Source of the DNA: an uncultured Ignavibacteria bacterium
GTDB taxonomy: Bacteria > Bacteroidota > Ignavibacteria > SZUA-365
NCBI GenBank assembly: GCA_913060595.1
Contig: CAJXSA010000117.1
Coordinates: 1-10,571, forward strand
DNA length: 10,571 nt
Direction: 5' to 3'
Part shown: piece after piece, positions 6,636 to 10,571 of the stretch
Layout of the letters: every line of letters begins with the position of its first letter
Position numbering within the stretch: position 1 is the first letter of the stretch
The notes under the pieces: generated by a model
The model's input: the letters and a program-made list of their open reading frames with translations, nothing else
What the model was told of the DNA's origin: nothing
Databases searched by the model: none
Translations under genes and position numbers: made by a program

Positions 6636-9600
6636 TTATTCGAGCAGCATCATTTTCCGTGTGAGGCGGCTGTCTGCGGTGCGAAGCTCGTACATGTACA
6701 GGCCCGAAGGCAGGTCACCGGCCTCGAAGTCCACCGTGTGACGACCGGCGGCCTGCGCACGATCGATCAGCGTGCGGACCGGTTCGCCAAGATTGTTGTA
6801 CACGGTCAGGCGCACGCTGGCGCTGGTCGGCAGCGTGTAGCTGATCGTGGTCGAAGGATTGAACGGATTCGGATAGTTCTGCTCCAGGCTGAGCGTAACA
6901 GGAAGAAGGACGTCGTCCTCCACACCGACAAGCGCCTGGTTGATGTCGAGGATTTCGAAGTCGTCCACGGCTGCTTCCACCAGCGATCCGGGCTCATTAT
7001 CCGCGGCGGTGAACTTGACGACGATGTCCTCCGTCAGGTTCACGATCTCGTCGAGGACGAAAGCCTTCGGCCGCCAGGAAGCGTCGGATTCCTTCGTACG
7101 CTCGAGGTATTCGTAATTCCTGCCGCCGTCATCGGAGATCTCGACGGTCCAGAAATCCGTCCCCGGCGTGGCGCCGGCATCGTTGGAATACCAGCGGTAG
7201 TAGCGCAGCACGGGCTTGACCATGCCGCTCACGTCGTAACTTTTCGTCGTGAGGTAGGTCTCGCCGTCGTCGACATCGTTCGTGCCCAGTCCGGCGCCCT
7301 TGGAGGCATTGCCTGTGACCCAGCACTTTGTCTTGCCGGTCCCGGGTGTGTGGTCTTCCGCCGGCTGCACGTAGGGTACGTCCCCCTCGTCACCGTCCTG
7401 TGTGTCCCAGGTTCCGACGGGATCGTCTCGAACCCACTCACCCGTCGTCGCGTCTGAAACGACTCGCCAGTCGTCCTCGTTCTCGGCATCATGGAAAACC
7501 TTGGATTCATATCCAACGAGGAATATGTTATAGGCGCCGACTGGGCGGAATGGATCTCGAGAACTACTGCCATAATTGTCAAAAGCTTCGATATAGTAGC
7601 GTACGATGGTGCCTGCTTTCTGTGCGGGGAAATTCCCGACGAAGCTCTGCGTTGCAGGGAAATAATCGGCTGTGAAGCGATCGCTGGTCTGCCAGTTATC
7701 CGTGCTGAAGACAATGTCCACACGCTCGATATAGAGCAGATCACTGTCGATGCTGCCGCCGATACGCGCGACACCCGTAATCTCGTAGGTGCCAGTCACG
7801 GTATTCTGATCTTCCATCCCCTCATGGATTATTGTGATCCCGGATCCGGGTATGCCATGCGCAATGAACGCGGCAATGATGGCTTCGCTGTGCGGCGTTC
7901 CGTTCGAAAGGTCGCCGTCGTCGTCATCCGCCACAAGGAATTCAATAAAGTAATCTGCGAAACCCTGCCCCAGAGTATTTCCATCAGGCGTTCCATACAT
8001 CGCATCGTGGTATAGTCGTGCTGTAGCTTCGAGACCTATTGCTTTACGCACATCCCACACGGCGCCAGTTAGTATTTGCCCATTGTTGTGATAATTCAGA
8101 GGGTCAAACGCCGGCCATTGCACGTCATCAGGAAAACGAAGATTATTATTTGAATTTCTGATTATGCCGTCGCTGGATCCTCCCTTCCTGAACCCGACGC
8201 CTATTCGTGGATCATCTCGCAATAGATTGGTCGTGATGTCCGCAATTGCTTCTTTTAGTGATGGATTGAAAGGACTTCTGTTGATCAATTTTTGAGTAAG
8301 CCAGATATGGATGCCGTGTCCCATCTCATGATGAATGACGGACGAGATTTCTCCGGTGTTGCCGCACTGCAAATCCGACTGGAAGAAATTGACGCCACGG
8401 CCGTCAAAGAATGCGTTGCACGTATTGTCGATTTCCACCAGGCCCGGAATCTGGGCGTCGAGGCGGTTATTGTTGGCCGATCCGTCGAGCGCACGCGACC
8501 AGTCGCGCACGAGATTCATGTGATAGAACGTGTTGCGTTCAGACGCGATAGAATTGCTGTTGTCCCAGACGATTTCGATGTCCTGTCCGGCGGCCACGGT
8601 CTCGGTGAACATCGCGTTCGCCGGGGTGCTTCCGCTGACGCGTGTCGTGTCGTCGCGCCGCACGATGGCATGAGGTCCGGTGAGGCGGGTAATCAGCTGT
8701 CCGGTGGTGTTCGTTCCGAGGTCAGCGGAAAAACGGCCGTCCTCGTCGGTGGTGTACATCGTGCCCGCCACCCAGACATACGCGTTCGCGAGCGGCAGGG
8801 TCTCTTCGGTCTCGACGTAGGACTCACGGTACACTTTGGCGACGATGCGTCCGTTGACCACGTTGGCCATGGCGTTGGGACCTTCACCACCGTGGAAATG
8901 CGTGATCAGATCGTAACGCCAGACGATGCTGCCGCTATGCGCGTCGACGTAGGTGTCCCAGAGCTCGTCAATATCGTTGCGCACCTGGAAGTTGTACACG
9001 AGACGGTAGTCGATGCGGTCGGCGTACCGGACGGGAAGAATGTATAGCGTTCCGCCTTCGATGTTGTCGTTCGACGGGCTGTATGGAAGTCCCGCCTTCG
9101 CGAATTCACGCGCCGCTGTGAGTGACACCGCGGGCGTGCTGCTGACGTTGATGGAAGGATGGAAGTCCGAGCCGAACATGAAGACGCGGCCGTCGGGACT
9201 GATGCGCAGGTCGACGTAGGAATTGAGAACGTCGATGCCGTCATGCACCTGCACATACTTCTGATAGGCTTTTCCCCTGATGATTTCACTGTACAGCATC
9301 CGCAGCTCAGAGGGACGAACGTTCAGCATCGATGCATGCATCGCGATGAAGCTCTGTCCGGCCTGCGGGGCGTTGAGAAGATGTATTTTCGGATAACCGT
9401 CGATCTGAATGCCGCGTCCCCATGCGCGATGCGGCGTGCGACGCAGCGCGTCGTAGCGGAAATTCCAGTCCGTGTTCTGGTAGACGAACTGCTGGAAGGC
9501 ATTGTGCGCCTTGGCCAGCGACATGCTTTCCTGCACATCGGTCGGAGTGAGCACGTAGCGCTCTTCCGGCAGCGGCACCGCGATGCCTTCATCGCTGTGG

Positions 9601-9668
9601 CTGTGCTGTGCGAACGCCGCCGAAACGGACAGAACGGCTGCGAGCGCGGTGAGTACGATTTTCTGCAT
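6636..9668 (-). CDS. Secreted multidomain zinc metalloprotease with T9SS sorting domain
   Basis: 1010 residues. Order: signal peptide 1-20 (cleavage AFA before Gln21); an FTP/PepSY-type propeptide (about 45-255, with YQKYVQVHDGIDVLNSYVDL at 135-154); a carboxypeptidase-regulatory-like beta domain (about 268-345, PLANAYVWV and TDEDGRFS); a gluzincin catalytic domain (about 350-605) with HEMGH at 447-451 and a probable third zinc ligand Glu473 in LKEAIADI, closest to the M36/M4-like proteases; 'DGDLSNGTPH' (584-593), which I recall from secreted FTP-bearing proteases; an Ig-like domain (about 612-718); a MAM/jelly-roll-like domain (about 725-908, SDDGGRNYEYL and AAVDDFEIL); and a T9SS type A sorting domain (about 925-1010) with NYPNPFNPST and LPSGLYMYEL. 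GAGG lies 5 nt before the ATG. Likely exported through Sec then T9SS, activated by propeptide removal, and used to digest external protein. The gene stands alone between two terminators. The part encoding residues about 446-725 is AT-richer than the rest. The exact peptidase family (M36 or a relative) is less certain than the gluzincin assignment. Confidence 0.88.
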   Translation of the reverse strand: MQKIVLTALAAVLSVSAAFAQHSHSDEGIAVPLPEERYVLTPTDVQESMSLAKAHNAFQQFVYQNTDWNFRYDALRRTPHRAWGRGIQIDGYPKIHLLNAPQAGQSFIAMHASMLNVRPSELRMLYSEIIRGKAYQKYVQVHDGIDVLNSYVDLRISPDGRVFMFGSDFHPSINVSSTPAVSLTAAREFAKAGLPYSPSNDNIEGGTLYILPVRYADRIDYRLVYNFQVRNDIDELWDTYVDAHSGSIVWRYDLITHFHGGEGPNAMANVVNGRIVAKVYRESYVETEETLPLANAYVWVAGTMYTTDEDGRFSADLGTNTTGQLITRLTGPHAIVRRDDTTRVSGSTPANAMFTETVAAGQDIEIVWDNSNSIASERNTFYHMNLVRDWSRALDGSANNNRLDAQIPGLVEIDNTCNAFFDGRGVNFFQSDLQCGNTGEISSVIHHEMGHGIHIWLTQKLINRSPFNPSLKEAIADITTNLLRDDPRIGVGFRKGGSSDGIIRNSNNNLRFPDDVQWPAFDPLNYHNNGQILTGAVWDVRKAIGLEATARLYHDAMYGTPDGNTLGQGFADYFIEFLVADDDDGDLSNGTPHSEAIIAAFIAHGIPGSGITIIHEGMEDQNTVTGTYEITGVARIGGSIDSDLLYIERVDIVFSTDNWQTSDRFTADYFPATQSFVGNFPAQKAGTIVRYYIEAFDNYGSSSRDPFRPVGAYNIFLVGYESKVFHDAENEDDWRVVSDATTGEWVRDDPVGTWDTQDGDEGDVPYVQPAEDHTPGTGKTKCWVTGNASKGAGLGTNDVDDGETYLTTKSYDVSGMVKPVLRYYRWYSNDAGATPGTDFWTVEISDDGGRNYEYLERTKESDASWRPKAFVLDEIVNLTEDIVVKFTAADNEPGSLVEAAVDDFEILDINQALVGVEDDVLLPVTLSLEQNYPNPFNPSTTISYTLPTSASVRLTVYNNLGEPVRTLIDRAQAAGRHTVDFEAGDLPSGLYMYELRTADSRLTRKMMLLE

Positions 9669-9763
9669 AGTATCCTCGTGGGTGAAGCGGAATCTCAGGA
9701 CGATGTCCGATGGACGTATCCTATATTACCGAAGTTTAATGGCTATTTGACTTAAGAACAAGG
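9669..9763 (-). promoter_or_regulatory. Probable promoter and leader of the protease gene
   Basis: An AT-rich zone (about 9720-9763) lies between the upstream terminator and the protease start. On the minus strand it holds a -10-like TAATAT (9728-9723) but no good -35 at 17 nt. It also has a TTG followed after 20 nt by TAAACTTC, which matches the TAnnTTTG element poorly. The leader would be about 45-50 nt and contains the GAGG at 9674-9677. That a promoter exists is likely because a terminator precedes it; the exact boxes are uncertain. Confidence 0.35.
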
Positions 9764-9787
9764 AAAAAAGGCGGGATCGTTCCCGGC
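9764..9787 (-). terminator. Rho-independent terminator of the ABC transporter gene
   Basis: On the minus strand a short GC-rich hairpin (CGGGA / TCCCG, arms 9785-9781 and 9776-9772, 4-nt loop ACGA) is followed by CC and six T residues (9769-9764). It begins 13 nt after the stop codon of the ABC ATPase gene. The stem is short but the U-run is clean. Confidence 0.65.
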
Positions 9788-9799
9788 AGCGATGGAAGG

Positions 9800-10571
9800 T
9801 CATTCGGGACGGTGAACGCTGTCGGGCACATGGACTTCCTTCCAGTTCCAGCACGCCACCGTATGATGCGCATCGACGGGCTCCGGTTTGGGTTCGTGGA
9901 GCACGCAGTTCGCCGTGGCGTATTCGCAGCGGGAATGGAAGTTGCATCCGGCGGGATAGTTGGTGGGTCGCGGCACCTGTCCGGGAATGATGCTCAGTTT
10001 CTCTCCGCGCAGGTGGAAGGAGGGAATCGATGCGAGCAGCCCCACGGTGTAGGGATGGCGGGGGCGGCGGAAGATATCGAGGACGGGGGCGCATTCGACG
10101 ATATGCGAGGCGTACATGATGGCGACGCGGTCGCAGACTTCGGCCACGACACCGAGATCGTGCGTGATCAGCAACACGGTCATGCCGAATTCCTTTTTCA
10201 GGTCGTTGATCAGCTGCAGCACCTGCGCCTGCACCGTCACGTCGATGGCCGTGGTCGGTTCGTCAAGTATGATAATGGAAGGACGCGCGACCAGTCCCAT
10301 GGCGATCAGTGTCCGCTGCCGCATTCCCCCTGACAGCTGATGCGGGTAGGCGGTCATGACGTTATCCGGGTCGGGTATGCCCACGCGCGCAAGCATGTCG
10401 ACAGAGCGCTCATAGGCGTCGTTCCAGTTGCTGTCGGAATGATAGAGCAGCACCTCGGTGAGCTGATCCCCGATGGTGAACACGGGATTGAGCGAGGTCA
10501 TCGCCTCCTGGAACACCAGACCGATTTCCGTGCCGCGCAGCGCGCGCATCTCCCGTTCGGTGAGAGCGCGA
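9800..10571 (-). CDS. Oligopeptide/dipeptide ABC transporter ATP-binding protein (OppD/DppD type), N-terminus cut by window edge
   Basis: ATPase subunit of a peptide importer at the inner membrane. The frame is open to the right edge; about 257 residues are visible, and the Walker A part is outside the window. Seen in order: the Q-loop segment LVFQEAMTSLNP; the ABC signature LSGGMRQR; Walker B IIILDEP followed by TTAIDV; and the H-loop LLITHDLGVV. Then comes the C-terminal extension typical of OppD/DppD/OppF, with RPRHPYTVGLL, and IPGQVPRPTNYPAGCNF leading into a cysteine cluster (GC..., RC..., NC..., then VACW). Four cysteines in this layout bind a [4Fe-4S] cluster in some DppD/OppD proteins. 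The internal Met at 10549 is not the start, because RALTERE precedes it in frame and is family-typical. The gene ends its transcription unit, so no partner OppF/DppF lies immediately downstream. OppD versus DppD cannot be resolved here. Confidence 0.9.
   Translation of the reverse strand, partial: RALTEREMRALRGTEIGLVFQEAMTSLNPVFTIGDQLTEVLLYHSDSNWNDAYERSVDMLARVGIPDPDNVMTAYPHQLSGGMRQRTLIAMGLVARPSIIILDEPTTAIDVTVQAQVLQLINDLKKEFGMTVLLITHDLGVVAEVCDRVAIMYASHIVECAPVLDIFRRPRHPYTVGLLASIPSFHLRGEKLSIIPGQVPRPTNYPAGCNFHSRCEYATANCVLHEPKPEPVDAHHTVACWNWKEVHVPDSVHRPE

Noticed and set aside
8292..9047. 251-codon plus-strand open frame opposite the protease
   Set aside because: Antisense shadow of high-GC coding sequence, with His/Val/Asp-rich low-information composition.

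Overview
The window looks like ordinary chromosomal DNA from a member of the FCB group (Bacteroidota, Chlorobiota, Ignavibacteria, Kapabacteria or relatives). The strongest evidence is the C-terminus of the large secreted protease. It carries a type IX secretion (T9SS type A) sorting domain of the 'NYPNPFNPST ... LPSGLYMYEL' kind. A lipoprotein glutaminyl cyclase of the Bacteroidota type and a promoter-like TTG-N19-TAnnTTTG element agree with this. GC content is high (about 60% in most lines I counted). Clear Shine-Dalgarno sequences precede most genes, which is unusual for classical Bacteroidia and Flavobacteriia and points to a deeper or sister lineage. I see no rRNA, tRNA, CRISPR array, insertion sequence or phage gene.

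Layout. (1) 1-1553, minus: the first 517 residues of a secreted parallel beta-helix protein, running off the left edge. (2) 1554-1830: a divergent intergenic region. (3) 1831-3743, plus: a two-gene operon of birA (biotin-protein ligase) and a NifS/IscS-type cysteine desulfurase, joined by an ATGA overlap. (4) 3740-6518, minus: a tightly coupled three-gene operon in transcription order glutaminyl cyclase-like M28 lipoprotein, prmA (ribosomal protein L11 methyltransferase), ppx (Ppx/GppA phosphatase). All its junctions overlap, and its end overlaps the end of the cysteine desulfurase gene by 4 bp. (5) 6519-6635: a perfect 15-bp terminator hairpin abutting a Bacteroidota-like promoter. (6) 6636-9668, minus: a 1010-residue multidomain zinc metalloprotease with signal peptide and T9SS sorting domain. 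(7) 9669-9799: a terminator and a probable promoter. (8) 9800-10571, minus: the C-terminal part of an oligopeptide/dipeptide ABC transporter ATPase, running off the right edge.

How the genes fit together. Housekeeping functions (biotinylation, sulfur mobilisation, ribosomal protein methylation, polyphosphate or ppGpp metabolism) are interleaved with envelope and secretion functions (beta-helix protein, T9SS protease, peptide uptake ATPase, glutaminyl cyclase). Both exported proteins are predicted to begin with glutamine after signal-peptide cleavage, and the glutaminyl cyclase encoded between them would cap exactly such N-termini as pyroglutamate. A secreted protease and a peptide importer side by side also suggest a protein-scavenging lifestyle. 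I do not see a clearly new multi-gene system. The points most worth a second look are an AT-richer block inside the protease gene that starts at its zinc-binding motif, and the glutaminyl cyclase/N-terminal-Gln relationship.
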